DNA of 19,323 nucleotides from Pseudomonadota bacterium (GCA_023433835.1 JAEYTW010000050.1:1-19323); one strand, 5' to 3'. Positions 6,219 to 14,498 are shown, counted from the first letter of the stretch. The notes: a model not told the origin generated them from the sequence alone. Numbers and translations are program-made.

Positions 6219-7472
6219 AATGGTCACGCGGTTGCGCCCGCCATGCTTGGCGGCATAGAGCGCCCGGTCGGCCGCCGCGTTGAGCTGGACGGACACCGGG
6301 AACCGGCCGAGCGAGGCGACCCCGGCCGAAACGGTGATCGAGAAGCGCGCGTCGCCCTCGCCCAGCACCAGCTCGGCCAGGTCGGCGCGCAGCGCGTCGA
6401 TCTGGCGGGCCGCGGTGTCGGCATCCATGCCGGGCAGGATCACGGCGAATTCCTCGCCGCCGACCCGCCCGATCACGTCGGTCCGGCGGAAGCGGCGCTT
6501 GAACAGCCTGGCCAGCACCCGCAGCACCAGGTCGCCGGTGGCATGGCCGTGGGCATCGTTGATCGTCTTGAAGTGATCGATATCGACCAGCGCATAGGTC
6601 AGGTCGTGGTCGTTCTGCAGGGCCCGCGTGACCTCGCGCCCCAGGGCGTCGAACAGGCTGGAATGGTTCAGCAGGCCGGTCAGCGTGTCGCGCGTGATCA
6701 GTCCGCGCAGCCGCCGGAAACGCCGGGCACGGGCATGCACCGCCGCGATCAGCCGGTCGGGGTCGATCGGCTTCATCAGGAAATCGTCGCCGCCGTTCTC
6801 CAGCGCGCCGCGCTGCTTCTCGACGTCGTCCTCGACCGACAGGAAGGCGATCGGCAGGGCCTGGTAGCCCGGTTCCTGCCGGATCGCCGCGGCGATCTCG
6901 GCCCCGGTCACCCGCGGCATGTAGTAATCCATCAGGACCAGCTCGGGCTGGAATTCGGCCAGCGCCCCCGGCAGGCCGCGCGCATCGGTCAGGGCCAGCG
7001 CGGTCATGCCCGCCCGGCGCAGGAGGGCGGCATGCAGCTGGGCATCGGACGAGGTGTCGTCAACCACCAGGACGCGGAACGGGGCCTCGCCCTCGCCTTC
7101 CGTGCCGCGCTCGATGGCGTCGAGCAAGGCCAGCGGCGTCGCCGGCTCGGGCACGAAGGCGGTACAGCCGGCGCGCACCCCGGCCACCCGTCGCTCGATG
7201 TCGTCGGCCGGGCCGACATGCACCGCCGGCCCCCGCCCCGGCCCGGCGGCGAGCCAGGCGGGAATGCCGGGAAAGGCTTCCGGCGTCGCCACCACCAGCG
7301 CCACGGCGCGGCCGGCCAGCGCATCGGCATCGAGCGCGTCGAGCGACGGGGCCGTCACCGGCACATAGCCGAAAAAGCGGAACAGCGCCGTCGACGGCTC
7401 CAGCGTGCCGGGCTGCTCCCCGACCAGCACGACCGCGCGCGCTTCGTTCTCGCGTCCCACCCGATCCCCCAA
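6207..7472 (-). CDS. PleD-like response regulator diguanylate cyclase
   Basis: Makes cyclic di-GMP from two GTP, 421 residues, soluble, with the REC-REC-GGDEF order of PleD. The first receiver (about 11-125) is degenerate: the acidic pocket is replaced by VGEQ and the acceptor region reads LVVATPEA with no Asp. The second (about 132-250) is intact, with D138-D139, acceptor D182 in LMDYYMP and K234. The GGDEF domain (about 255-420) has the active-site motif GGEEF (338-342) and an inhibitory I-site RRTD (329-332) five residues before it, so it should be active and subject to product inhibition. The start is uncertain: TTG at 7472 is the most upstream option, and GTG at 7460, preceded by GGGGGA, is an equally good choice. 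It is transcribed away from the oxoprolinase gene, with a 123-base shared upstream region. Confidence 0.92.
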   Translation of the reverse strand: MGDRVGRENEARAVVLVGEQPGTLEPSTALFRFFGYVPVTAPSLDALDADALAGRAVALVVATPEAFPGIPAWLAAGPGRGPAVHVGPADDIERRVAGVRAGCTAFVPEPATPLALLDAIERGTEGEGEAPFRVLVVDDTSSDAQLHAALLRRAGMTALALTDARGLPGALAEFQPELVLMDYYMPRVTGAEIAAAIRQEPGYQALPIAFLSVEDDVEKQRGALENGGDDFLMKPIDPDRLIAAVHARARRFRRLRGLITRDTLTGLLNHSSLFDALGREVTRALQNDHDLTYALVDIDHFKTINDAHGHATGDLVLRVLARLFKRRFRRTDVIGRVGGEEFAVILPGMDADTAARQIDALRADLAELVLGEGDARFSITVSAGVASLGRFPVSVQLNAAADRALYAAKHGGRNRVTIASD

Positions 7473-7492
7473 CCCGTAAGCTCGCCGTTAGT

Positions 7493-7520
7493 TTGACACG
7501 GCAGTGCAGCGCGGCATAGC
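7493..7520 (+). promoter_or_regulatory. Possible sigma-70 promoter
   Basis: A perfect -35 TTGACA (7493-7498) is followed after 16 bases by CATAGC (7515-7520), a weak -10. It lies in the divergent region between the diguanylate cyclase and the oxoprolinase and would serve the oxoprolinase operon. A second TTGACG (7540-7545) has no -10 at a workable distance: TATTAT at 7557-7562 is only 11 bases away. Confidence 0.2.
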
Positions 7521-7564
7521 CGCTGGTGCCGAAATAACGTTGACGAATTGTCATCGTATTATCA

Positions 7565-7579
7565 GAGTTGGCGCAACTC
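7565..7579. promoter_or_regulatory. Operator-like dyad before the oxoprolinase gene
   Basis: Perfect inverted repeat GAGTTG-GCG-CAACTC, lying between the candidate promoter elements and the ribosome site AGGGA (7584-7588). Its position and two-fold symmetry fit a repressor site. The binding protein is unknown, and it could also form a short mRNA hairpin. Confidence 0.35.
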
Positions 7580-7595
7580 AGACAGGGAATGCGCC

Positions 7596-10500
7596 ATGAG
7601 CAAGTGGGAATTCTGGATCGATCGCGGCGGCACCTTCACCGACATCGTCGGCCGGCGACCGGATGGCGGCCTCGTCACCCACAAGCTCCTGTCGGAAAAT
7701 CCCGAACGGTATCGCGACGCCGCGCTGCAGGGCATCCGCGACCTGCTGGGCGTCGCTTCCGACCGGCCGATCCCGGCCGACCAGATCGCCGCGGTCAAGA
7801 TGGGCACCACGGTCGCGACCAACGCGCTGCTCGAGCGCAAGGGCGACCGCGTCCTGCTGATCACCACCAGGGGCTTCGCCGATGCCTTGCGCATCGGCTA
7901 CCAGACCCGGCCCAAGCTGTTCGCGCTGCAGATCGTGCTGCCCGAGATGCTCTACGAACGCGTGGTCGAGGTCGACGAGCGCGTCACCAATGACGGCCGC
8001 GTGCTGAAGGCGCCCGATCTGGCGACGGTCGAGGCGGATCTGCGTGCCGCCCACGACCAGGGCATCCGCGCCTGCGCCGTGCTGTTCATGCACGGCTATC
8101 GCCACCCGGCGCACGAGGCCGCGGTGGCCGAGCTGGCCCGCAGGATCGGCTTCACGCAGGTCTCGGCCAGCCATCAGGTCAGCCCGCTCCTGAAGATGGT
8201 CTCGCGCGGCGATACCACGGTGGTCGATGCCTATGTCTCGCCGATCCTGCGCCGCTATGTCGACCAGGTCGCCGGCGATCTCGGGCAGACCCGGCTGATG
8301 TTCATGCAGTCGAACGGTGGCCTGGCCGATGCCCGCTTCTTCCAGGGCAAGGATTCGATCCTGTCCGGCCCCGCCGGCGGCGTGGTCGGCGTGGTCGAGA
8401 CGGCGAAGGCGGCGGGTTTCAAGCGCGTGATCGGCTTCGACATGGGCGGCACCTCGACCGACGTCAGTCACTACGACGGCGAATACGAGCGTGCCTTCGA
8501 GACGCTGGTCGCCGGGGTGCGCATGCGCGCGCCGATGATGCATATCAACACGGTGGCGGCCGGCGGCGGCTCGATCCTGCATTTCGACGGCGCGCGCTAT
8601 CGCGTCGGCCCGGATTCGGCCGGCGCCAATCCCGGCCCGGCCTGCTATCGCCGCGGCGGGCCGCTGGCCGTGACCGACGCCAACGTCATGCTGGGCAAGC
8701 TGCTGCCGGAATATTTCCCGAAACTGTTCGGGCCGAACGGTACCGAAGCGCTCGATGCGGGGATCGTGCGCGCGAAGTTCGCGGCCCTGGCCGCCGAGAT
8801 CGGCGACGGACGCAGCCCGGAGCAGGTGGCCGAGGGCTTCCTGGCCATCGCCGTCGAGAACATGGCCAACGCCATCAAGAAGATCTCGGTCGCCCGCGGC
8901 TACGACGTCACCAGATACGTGCTGGGCTGCTTCGGCGGCGCCGGCGGCCAGCATGCCTGCCTGGTGGCCGACGCGCTCGGCATGACCAAGGTGCTGCTGC
9001 ACCCGCTGGCCGGCGTCTTGTCGGCCTACGGCATGGGCCTGGCCGATCAGCGCGTGCTGAAGGAACGCACCGCCGAGACCGCGTTCACCGAAGGGGCCCT
9101 GCCCGGCCTCGATGCCGCGCTGGATGCGCTGGCGGCCGAGGCCCGGGCCGAACTGACCGCGCAGGGCGCCGCCGCGGGCAGCGCGGTGCATCGCCAGCTG
9201 CATCTGCGCTATGCCGGCTCGGACAGCCATCTGGTCGTCGACTATCGCGACTTCGCCCAGGCGCGCGAAGCCTTCGAGGCGGCGCACCGCCAGCGCTACG
9301 GCTTCATCAGCCCGGAGAAGACGATCATCGCCGGTGCCGTCGCGGTCGAAGCCGTGGCGGCCGGCGAAGCCACCGCGGCCCCCGCCGCCGCGACGCATCG
9401 CGACGGCCCGCTGCCCGAACTCCCCAGTGTCACCACCTTCATGGCCGGCGAGCATCGCCATACCCGCGTGTTCGACCGCGCGGCGCTGATCGCGGGCGAC
9501 GCCATCGACGGCCCGGCCGTGATCGTCGAGACCACCGGCACCATCGCGGTCGAACCGGGCTGGCGGGCCGAGCTCACCGCGCGCGGCGACGTCGTGCTGA
9601 CCCGCGTGGTCGCCAAGGCGCGGGCCGCGGCGATCGGCACCCAGGTCGATCCCGTGATGCTCGAGATCTTCAACAACCTGTTCATGTCGATCGCCGAGCA
9701 GATGGGTTCGGTGCTGGAAAAGACCGCCTATTCGGTCAACATCAAGGAACGCCTCGATTTCTCCTGCGCGATCTTCGACCTCGAGGGCGAGCTGATCGCC
9801 AATGCGCCGCATATGCCGGTCCATCTCGGCTCGATGTCGGAATCGATCAAGACGGTGGTGCGCACCCGGGCCGGCACGATGCGGCCGGGCGACGTCTTCG
9901 TGCTGAACGCGCCCTATGCCGGCGGCACCCATCTGCCCGACGTCACCGTGATCACGCCCGTGTTCGATGCGGCGGGCAAGGAAGTGCTGTTCTACGTCGG
10001 CTCGCGCGGCCATCACGCCGATATCGGCGGCCTGACCCCCGGCTCGATGCCGCCGGACTCCAAGGTGATCGAGGAGGAAGGCGTGCTGATCGACAACGAG
10101 GTGCTGGTCGACCAGGGCCATTTCCGCGAGGCCGAGATGATCGCGCTGCTCTCGGGCGGCAGGTATCCGTCGCGCAACCCGGCCCAGAACATCGCCGACC
10201 TCAAGGCCCAGGTCGCGGCCTGCGAGAAGGGCGCGCAGGAATTGCGCCGCATGGTCGGCGATTTCGGCCTCGACGTCGTCCGCGCCTATATGGGCCACGT
10301 CCAGGACAATGCCGAGGAATCGGTGCGGCGGGTGATCAGCCGGCTCCGCGACGGCCGCTTCGTCTATCCGATGGACGACGGCCGCCAGATCAGCGTCGCC
10401 GTCACGGTAAACCATGAGGCGCGCAGCGCCCGCATCGATTTCACCGGCACCAGCGACCAGCATCCGGAAAACTACAACGCGCCGAAATCGGTGGCGGTCG

Positions 10501-11174
10501 CCGCCGTGCTCTACGCCTTCCGCTGCCTGGTCGACGCCGACATCCCGCTCAACGGCGGCTGCCTCAAGCCGCTCGAAATCGTCGTGCCGGTGGCCTCGAT
10601 GCTCGACCCGCGCTATCCCGCCGCGGTCGTCGCCGGCAATGTCGAGACCAGCCAGTGCATCACCGACGCGCTGTTCGGCGCGCTGGGGGTGATGGCCGCC
10701 GCCCAGGGCACGATGAACAACTTCACCTTCGGCAACGACAGCTACCAGTATTACGAGACGATCTGCGGCGGCTCGGGCGCCGGCGCCGCCTTCGACGGCT
10801 GCGACGCCGTCCACACCCACATGACCAACGCCCGGCTGACCGACCCCGAGGTCCTGGAACTGCGCTTCCCCGTGCTGCTCGAAAGCTTTGCGATCCGGCG
10901 CGGCTCAGGCGCGCGCGGCGCCCATCGCGGCGGCGACGGCACGGTCAGGCGCATGCGCTTCCTCGAGGCGATGACGGCCACGTTGCTGTCCAGCCATCGC
11001 ACCGTGCCGCCCTTCGGCCTCGAGGGCGGCGGGAACGGCGAGGTCGGCCGGCAATGGGTCGAGCGCACCGACGGGACCCGCGAGGACCTGCCCGGCCGCG
11101 TCTCGGTCCCGATGACGCCGGGCGACGTCTTCGTCATCGCCACGCCCAGCGGCGGAGGGTACGGCAAGCCCTGA
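7596..11174 (+). CDS. 5-oxoprolinase, fused HyuA-HyuB type
   Basis: ATP-dependent hydrolase opening 5-oxo-L-proline (pyroglutamate) to L-glutamate; relatives act on hydantoins or acetone, so the substrate is inferred from family and context. The protein has 1192 residues. The HyuA half (about 1-680) carries the N-terminal signature DRGGTFTDIV (9-18), the phosphate-binding repeat DMGGTSTDVS (282-291) and GGAGGQHACLVADALG. The HyuB half starts near residue 686 (DPVMLEIFNNLF) and contains LDFSCAIFDLEGELIANAPH and the C-terminal GGGYG. Both halves are in one chain, as in eukaryotic OPLAH and many bacterial single-chain forms, and near the usual length. The start is ATG 7596 (MSKWEFWIDRGG), preceded by AGGGA; a further upstream start at 7548 would add an unlikely polar extension. 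A pyroglutamyl peptidase gene three genes downstream supports the assignment. The stop shares one base with the next start (TGATG). Confidence 0.9.
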   Translation: MSKWEFWIDRGGTFTDIVGRRPDGGLVTHKLLSENPERYRDAALQGIRDLLGVASDRPIPADQIAAVKMGTTVATNALLERKGDRVLLITTRGFADALRIGYQTRPKLFALQIVLPEMLYERVVEVDERVTNDGRVLKAPDLATVEADLRAAHDQGIRACAVLFMHGYRHPAHEAAVAELARRIGFTQVSASHQVSPLLKMVSRGDTTVVDAYVSPILRRYVDQVAGDLGQTRLMFMQSNGGLADARFFQGKDSILSGPAGGVVGVVETAKAAGFKRVIGFDMGGTSTDVSHYDGEYERAFETLVAGVRMRAPMMHINTVAAGGGSILHFDGARYRVGPDSAGANPGPACYRRGGPLAVTDANVMLGKLLPEYFPKLFGPNGTEALDAGIVRAKFAALAAEIGDGRSPEQVAEGFLAIAVENMANAIKKISVARGYDVTRYVLGCFGGAGGQHACLVADALGMTKVLLHPLAGVLSAYGMGLADQRVLKERTAETAFTEGALPGLDAALDALAAEARAELTAQGAAAGSAVHRQLHLRYAGSDSHLVVDYRDFAQAREAFEAAHRQRYGFISPEKTIIAGAVAVEAVAAGEATAAPAAATHRDGPLPELPSVTTFMAGEHRHTRVFDRAALIAGDAIDGPAVIVETTGTIAVEPGWRAELTARGDVVLTRVVAKARAAAIGTQVDPVMLEIFNNLFMSIAEQMGSVLEKTAYSVNIKERLDFSCAIFDLEGELIANAPHMPVHLGSMSESIKTVVRTRAGTMRPGDVFVLNAPYAGGTHLPDVTVITPVFDAAGKEVLFYVGSRGHHADIGGLTPGSMPPDSKVIEEEGVLIDNEVLVDQGHFREAEMIALLSGGRYPSRNPAQNIADLKAQVAACEKGAQELRRMVGDFGLDVVRAYMGHVQDNAEESVRRVISRLRDGRFVYPMDDGRQISVAVTVNHEARSARIDFTGTSDQHPENYNAPKSVAVAAVLYAFRCLVDADIPLNGGCLKPLEIVVPVASMLDPRYPAAVVAGNVETSQCITDALFGALGVMAAAQGTMNNFTFGNDSYQYYETICGGSGAGAAFDGCDAVHTHMTNARLTDPEVLELRFPVLLESFAIRRGSGARGAHRGGDGTVRRMRFLEAMTATLLSSHRTVPPFGLEGGGNGEVGRQWVERTDGTREDLPGRVSVPMTPGDVFVIATPSGGGYGKP

Positions 11175-12115
11175 TGATCACGGCGGCGCTGGGGTATCTC
11201 GGCCGGCATGCCACGCGCATGCTGGCCTTCGGCGTGGTGCTGGGCCTGGCAGTGCCGCCGCTCAGCGCGCTGGTCCATCCGCTGCTGGCGCCGCTGCTGC
11301 TGCCGCCGCTGACGATCGCGCTGATCCGGCTGGACTGGCGCGGCTTCGTGCCCTATCTGCGCCGGCCGGTGGCGCTGGTCGTGCTGATGGCCTGGCTGCT
11401 GGTCGCCTCGCCGCTGCTCGTCTCGTTCCTGCTGCGCTTCGTGCCGCTCGACCCCGCGCAATCGACCGCCGTGATCCTGATGGCGGCCGCACCGCCGATC
11501 ATGTCCTGCGCCGTGCTGGCGCTGATCCTGCGGCTCGACGCCTCGCTCGCGGTGATCGGCAGCGTGCTGGCCACCGCCGTGGTGCCGTTCACCCTGCCGC
11601 CGATCGCCCTGAACCTGGTCGGACTCGACCTCGAGATCGGCGTCGGCGCCCTGATGCTGCGCCTGCTCGGTATCGTCGGTTTCGCCTTCCTCGGCTCGCT
11701 GGCGGTGCGCCGGCTGGTGCCGCCGCGCTGGCTCGCCGACAACGCCCGCACGCTCGACGGCGTCTCGGTGCTCAGCCTGTGGCTGTTCGCGCTGGCGATC
11801 ATGGACGGGGTCACCGCGATCGGCTTCGCCCGGCCCGGCTTCTTCTTCGGCACGCTGGCCCTCGCCTTCGCCGCCAACCTGGCATTGCAGGCACTGGGTT
11901 TCCTGGTCGCCCTGCCGCTCGGCCGCATTCCCGCGCTGACCGTGGGGCTGATGACCGGCAACTGCAACATGGGCCTCGTGCTGGTGGTGCTGGCTGACAA
12001 GGCGCATCCCGACGTCGCCGCCTATTTCGCCCTGGCCCAGCTGCCGATGTTCATGTTGCCCGCCCTGATCAACCCGATCTATCGTCTGATGGCGCGCGGC
12101 AGCAGGGAGGAATGA
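11174..12115 (+). CDS. BASS-like (bile acid:sodium symporter family) transporter
   Basis: Integral membrane protein of 313 residues with about nine or ten hydrophobic segments and short loops. Features consistent with the BASS/NTCP fold are the ILMAAAPPIMSCAVLALILRLD stretch, with its Pro-rich helix break, and the motif TGNCNMGLVLVVL at 261 onward, resembling the TGxxN crossover region. I place it in this superfamily by pattern, not by alignment. BASS proteins take up organic anions with sodium, so within this operon it could carry pyroglutamate or a related carboxylate; that is inference. The start is the ATG in TGATG shared with the oxoprolinase stop. A longer open frame upstream is only an overlap artefact with the oxoprolinase gene. 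It ends one base before the SDR start. Confidence 0.75.
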   Translation: MITAALGYLGRHATRMLAFGVVLGLAVPPLSALVHPLLAPLLLPPLTIALIRLDWRGFVPYLRRPVALVVLMAWLLVASPLLVSFLLRFVPLDPAQSTAVILMAAAPPIMSCAVLALILRLDASLAVIGSVLATAVVPFTLPPIALNLVGLDLEIGVGALMLRLLGIVGFAFLGSLAVRRLVPPRWLADNARTLDGVSVLSLWLFALAIMDGVTAIGFARPGFFFGTLALAFAANLALQALGFLVALPLGRIPALTVGLMTGNCNMGLVLVVLADKAHPDVAAYFALAQLPMFMLPALINPIYRLMARGSREE

Positions 12116-12116
12116 G

Positions 12117-12809
12117 ATGCCGAAGGTCCTGATCACGGGCGGCAACCGCGGCATCGGCCTGGAGTTGACGCGGCAATATCTGAAGGCAGGCTGGCAGGTC
12201 ATCGCCACCGCCCGCGAACCGGCCAATGCCCTCAAGCTGAAGGAATTGTGGCGCGCACATCAGGACGACCTGCGCATCTATGCGCTGAACGTCGCCGACC
12301 ACGTGCAGCTCGACGCGCTGGCCCGCGAACTCGGCGACGAGGCGCTGGACGTGCTGATCAACAATGCCGGGGCGATGGGGCCGCAGCCGCCGCTGGGCCG
12401 GCTCGACTATGTCGAATGGAACCATCTGTTCCAGGTCAACACCATGGCGCCGGCCAAGATGGTCGAGGCCTTCGGCCCGCTGGTCGGCCAGGGCGCGCGC
12501 AAGCTGATCGTCAACATCTCGACCCGCATGGCCTCGATGACGGACAATTCGTCCGGCGGCGCCTATGCCTATCGCTCGACCAAGGCGGCGCTGAACGCGG
12601 TCACCAAGTCGCTCGCCATCGACCTTGCGCCCGACGGCATCACGGTGATCGCGGTCCATCCCGGCTGGGTCAAGACCGACATGGGCGGCGACGGCGCGCC
12701 GGTCGCCGTGCAGGATTCCGCCGCCGGCTTGCGCGCCCTGTTCGATCGCGCGGGCCCGGCCGAAAGCGGCCGTTTCTTCAGCTACGATGGCCAGGAACTG
12801 CCATGGTAA
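12117..12809 (+). CDS. Short-chain dehydrogenase/reductase, C-factor type
   Basis: NAD(P)-dependent oxidoreductase of the classical SDR fold, 230 residues, cytoplasmic. The cofactor motif is TGGNRGIG (7-14), the structural NNAG is at 82-85, and the catalytic Tyr and Lys are Y152 and K156 in AYAYRSTKAALN, with a serine upstream (about S140). The pattern VNIST..ASMTDNSSGGAYAYRSTKAALN and the HPGWVKTDMGG ending resemble the CsgA/C-factor-like subgroup. The substrate is unknown; no link to pyroglutamate chemistry is visible apart from gene order. AGCAGGGAGGAATGAG provides a strong AGGAGG-like ribosome site close to the ATG. The last seven bases overlap the start of the peptidase gene in another frame, so the two are very probably translated together. 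Confidence 0.9.
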   Translation: MPKVLITGGNRGIGLELTRQYLKAGWQVIATAREPANALKLKELWRAHQDDLRIYALNVADHVQLDALARELGDEALDVLINNAGAMGPQPPLGRLDYVEWNHLFQVNTMAPAKMVEAFGPLVGQGARKLIVNISTRMASMTDNSSGGAYAYRSTKAALNAVTKSLAIDLAPDGITVIAVHPGWVKTDMGGDGAPVAVQDSAAGLRALFDRAGPAESGRFFSYDGQELPW

Positions 12810-13453
12810 CCGCGCTCGTCACCGGCTTCGAGCCGTTCGGCGGCGAGGCGATCAATCCATCGGGCGAAGCGGTCAAGCGGCTCGATGGGCGGATGATCGG
12901 GGATGCCTATGTCGTGGCCCGCATCCTGCCCGCGACGTTCGCCGGCTCCGGCCCCGCGCTGATCCAGGCAATCGACGAGGTCGGCCCCGACCTGGTGATT
13001 TCGGTCGGCCAGGCCGACGGCCGCATGGCGCTGTCGCTGGAACGGGTCGCGATCAACGTCCAGGATGCGCGCATCCCCGACAATGACGGCGCCAAGCCGG
13101 TCGACGAACCGGTGGTGGCCGATGGGCCCGCCGCCTACTGGACCAGCCTGCCGATCAAGGCGATGGCGGCGGCGATCCGTGCGGAAGGCATTCCTGCCGA
13201 GATTTCGCAGACCGCCGGCACCTTCGTCTGCAACCACCTGTTCTACAGCCTTGCCCATGTCATCGCGACGCAGCGTCCGACCTTGCGCGGCGGCTTCATC
13301 CACATCCCGCTTCTGCCCGAGCAGGCCGCGCGCAATCCGACGAAATACGGCAGCATGAGCTTGGGCACCATCGTTGCCGGGCTGGAGATCGCGGTGGCCG
13401 CGGCCGTCGCGAATGCCCACGACATCAAGGCGTCGGACGGCGCGATCTCCTAG
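12803..13453 (+). CDS. pcp: Pyrrolidone-carboxylate (pyroglutamyl) peptidase I
   Basis: Cysteine peptidase of family C15 that removes N-terminal pyroglutamate from peptides, in the cytoplasm. The protein has 216 residues, the usual length. It opens with VTGFEPFGGEAINPS, the typical family N-terminus (TGFxPFG...NPS). The catalytic triad is visible: E80 in LSLERVAIN, C143 in GTFVCNHLFY and H167 in GGFIHIPLLPEQ. The chosen ATG at 12803 gives exactly this N-terminus and overlaps the SDR stop by seven bases. The product, free pyroglutamate, is the substrate of the 5-oxoprolinase at the head of this operon, which makes a two-step salvage route from blocked peptides to glutamate. The conserved residues leave little doubt about the family. 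Confidence 0.95.
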   Translation: MVTALVTGFEPFGGEAINPSGEAVKRLDGRMIGDAYVVARILPATFAGSGPALIQAIDEVGPDLVISVGQADGRMALSLERVAINVQDARIPDNDGAKPVDEPVVADGPAAYWTSLPIKAMAAAIRAEGIPAEISQTAGTFVCNHLFYSLAHVIATQRPTLRGGFIHIPLLPEQAARNPTKYGSMSLGTIVAGLEIAVAAAVANAHDIKASDGAIS

Positions 13454-13485
13454 CAGGGCCGCACGCGGCGCCGCGCTTTCCCTGG

Positions 13486-13550
13486 GTCCCGGCCTGCGCC
13501 GGGACGACGCGTTGCTGAACACATCCGCCATCGTCATCCCGGCGAAGGCG
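13486..13550. repeat. REP-like palindromic element in two inverted copies
   Basis: The first copy is a perfect 8-base hairpin, GTCCCGGC-CTGC-GCCGGGAC (13486-13505), flanked by GACG. A second partial copy in the opposite direction, GTCATCCCGGCGAAGGCG, is at 13533-13550; allowing for inversion, 16 of 18 bases match. 'Cgtcatcccggcg...gccgggac' sequences are widespread between genes in alphaproteobacteria. It could stabilise or end the pcp mRNA. Confidence 0.6.
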
Positions 13551-13651
13551 CATGTAAGCGGATAACTTTCCCAGATCACGACCATATCACCGCCCCATCG
13601 TCCTGAGGGCGAACGACCTTTTGTGACGTCTTGACGACACCGGCCGACTCA

Positions 13652-13690
13652 TGTCCCAATATTGGCAACACTGTTCCAACAGGTGGGACA
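13652..13690. promoter_or_regulatory. Double dyad, likely IclR-family operator
   Basis: The region is bounded by TGTCCCA (13652-13658) and its exact complement TGGGACA (13684-13690). Inside are CCAATATTGG (13656-13665), a perfect palindrome, and TGTTCCA (13672-13678) pairing imperfectly with TGGGACA. The right half covers the ribosome site of the IclR gene, so a bound regulator could block its own expression. Autoregulation is inferred from position. Confidence 0.4.
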
Positions 13691-13694
13691 ATAC

Positions 13695-14498
13695 ATGAGT
13701 TCGCTGGAAACCGCCGTTTCGATCCTCAAGTGCTTTTCGGCCGAGACGCCGGAACTGGCGGTCAACGAGGTATCGCGACAGCTCGAATTGCCGAAGAGCA
13801 CGGTGTCGCGCCTGTTGCGCGCGATGGCCGAACAGGGCCTGGTCGAGCAGGACCCGGAGACGCGCCGCTTCAGCGTCGGGCCGTTGCCGTTCCGGCTGGG
13901 GCGGCTCTATCACGCCCGCATCCGCGTGCTCGACCTGGTCGACCAGGAAATGGCCGGCCTGGTCGAGGAGACCGGCTTCACCGCCTATGTCGGCGTGATG
14001 AACGGCGGCGACATCATCATCCTGAGGAAGCGCCACGGCGATTACCCGGTGCAGATGATGCTGGAGCCGGGCTTCCGCGTCGCCGCCGCCTCGACCGCTT
14101 TCGGCAAGGCCTTGATGGCGCGGATGGACGATGCCGCGATGGCCGCCCTGGTGCCGGCCGTGCTGGTCAACGAACGTACCGGCATCACCAAGACGGCCGA
14201 GGCCATCATCGCCGAGATCGGCGAGGTGCGCCGCCAGGGCTGGGCACTCGCCCATGAAGCCTTTCCCGACATGGCCGCGATCGGTGCCGCGGTGGGATCG
14301 GACGACGATCAGCCGGCCGTCGGCTTTGCGCTGTCCTTCCCGCGCAACGCGATCGAAGCCGATGCGATGACCAAGTTTGCCGACCGCCTGGTCGCGATCG
14401 CCCGGCGCGTCGCGGCCAAGACCGGCGATCCGTTCTGGATGGAGGCGAAGCCCGCGAGCATTCCGGCCCGGGCCAGAGGAGAGGGAGCAAGACCATGA
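13695..14498 (+). CDS. IclR-family transcriptional regulator
   Basis: Predicted effector-responsive DNA-binding regulator of the transport operon that follows, 267 residues. The N-terminal winged helix-turn-helix (about 1-65) reads SSLETAVSILKCF..., VNEVSRQLELPKSTVSRLLRAM, the standard IclR pattern. The C-terminal domain (about 80-255) has the usual GAF-like features, GRLYHARIRVLDLVDQEM and GFRVAAASTAFGKALMA. I chose ATG 13695 because AGGTGG (13681-13686) lies eight bases upstream; a TTG at 13662 would add eleven residues, but these run through the operator-like dyads. Its stop overlaps the binding-protein start by four bases (ATGA), an arrangement that ties the regulator to the ABC genes. 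The effector is probably the imported compound or a product of it, which is inference. Confidence 0.93.
   Translation: MSSLETAVSILKCFSAETPELAVNEVSRQLELPKSTVSRLLRAMAEQGLVEQDPETRRFSVGPLPFRLGRLYHARIRVLDLVDQEMAGLVEETGFTAYVGVMNGGDIIILRKRHGDYPVQMMLEPGFRVAAASTAFGKALMARMDDAAMAALVPAVLVNERTGITKTAEAIIAEIGEVRRQGWALAHEAFPDMAAIGAAVGSDDDQPAVGFALSFPRNAIEADAMTKFADRLVAIARRVAAKTGDPFWMEAKPASIPARARGEGARP

Larger units (their letters stand above)
13454..13694. other. Intergenic region between pcp and the IclR gene
   Basis: A 241-base gap on the same strand. It holds the GC palindrome GCGGCGCCGC (13465-13474), REP-like inverted copies (13486-13550), a TTGACG (13631-13636) that could be a -35, and the double dyad next to the IclR start. 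No small gene or classical T-tailed terminator is seen. It probably separates two transcription units. Confidence 0.5.

Noticed and set aside
7578..10820. Very long open frame on the minus strand opposite the oxoprolinase gene
   Set aside because: It is a mirror of a high-GC gene whose plus-strand frame has clear HyuA/HyuB motifs. The minus translation is rich in His, Arg, Asp and Gly with no recognisable domain.
10655..11173. Upstream extension of the BASS-like transporter
   Set aside because: It lies wholly within the oxoprolinase C-terminus in another frame and is Arg-rich. The membrane protein begins cleanly at 11174.
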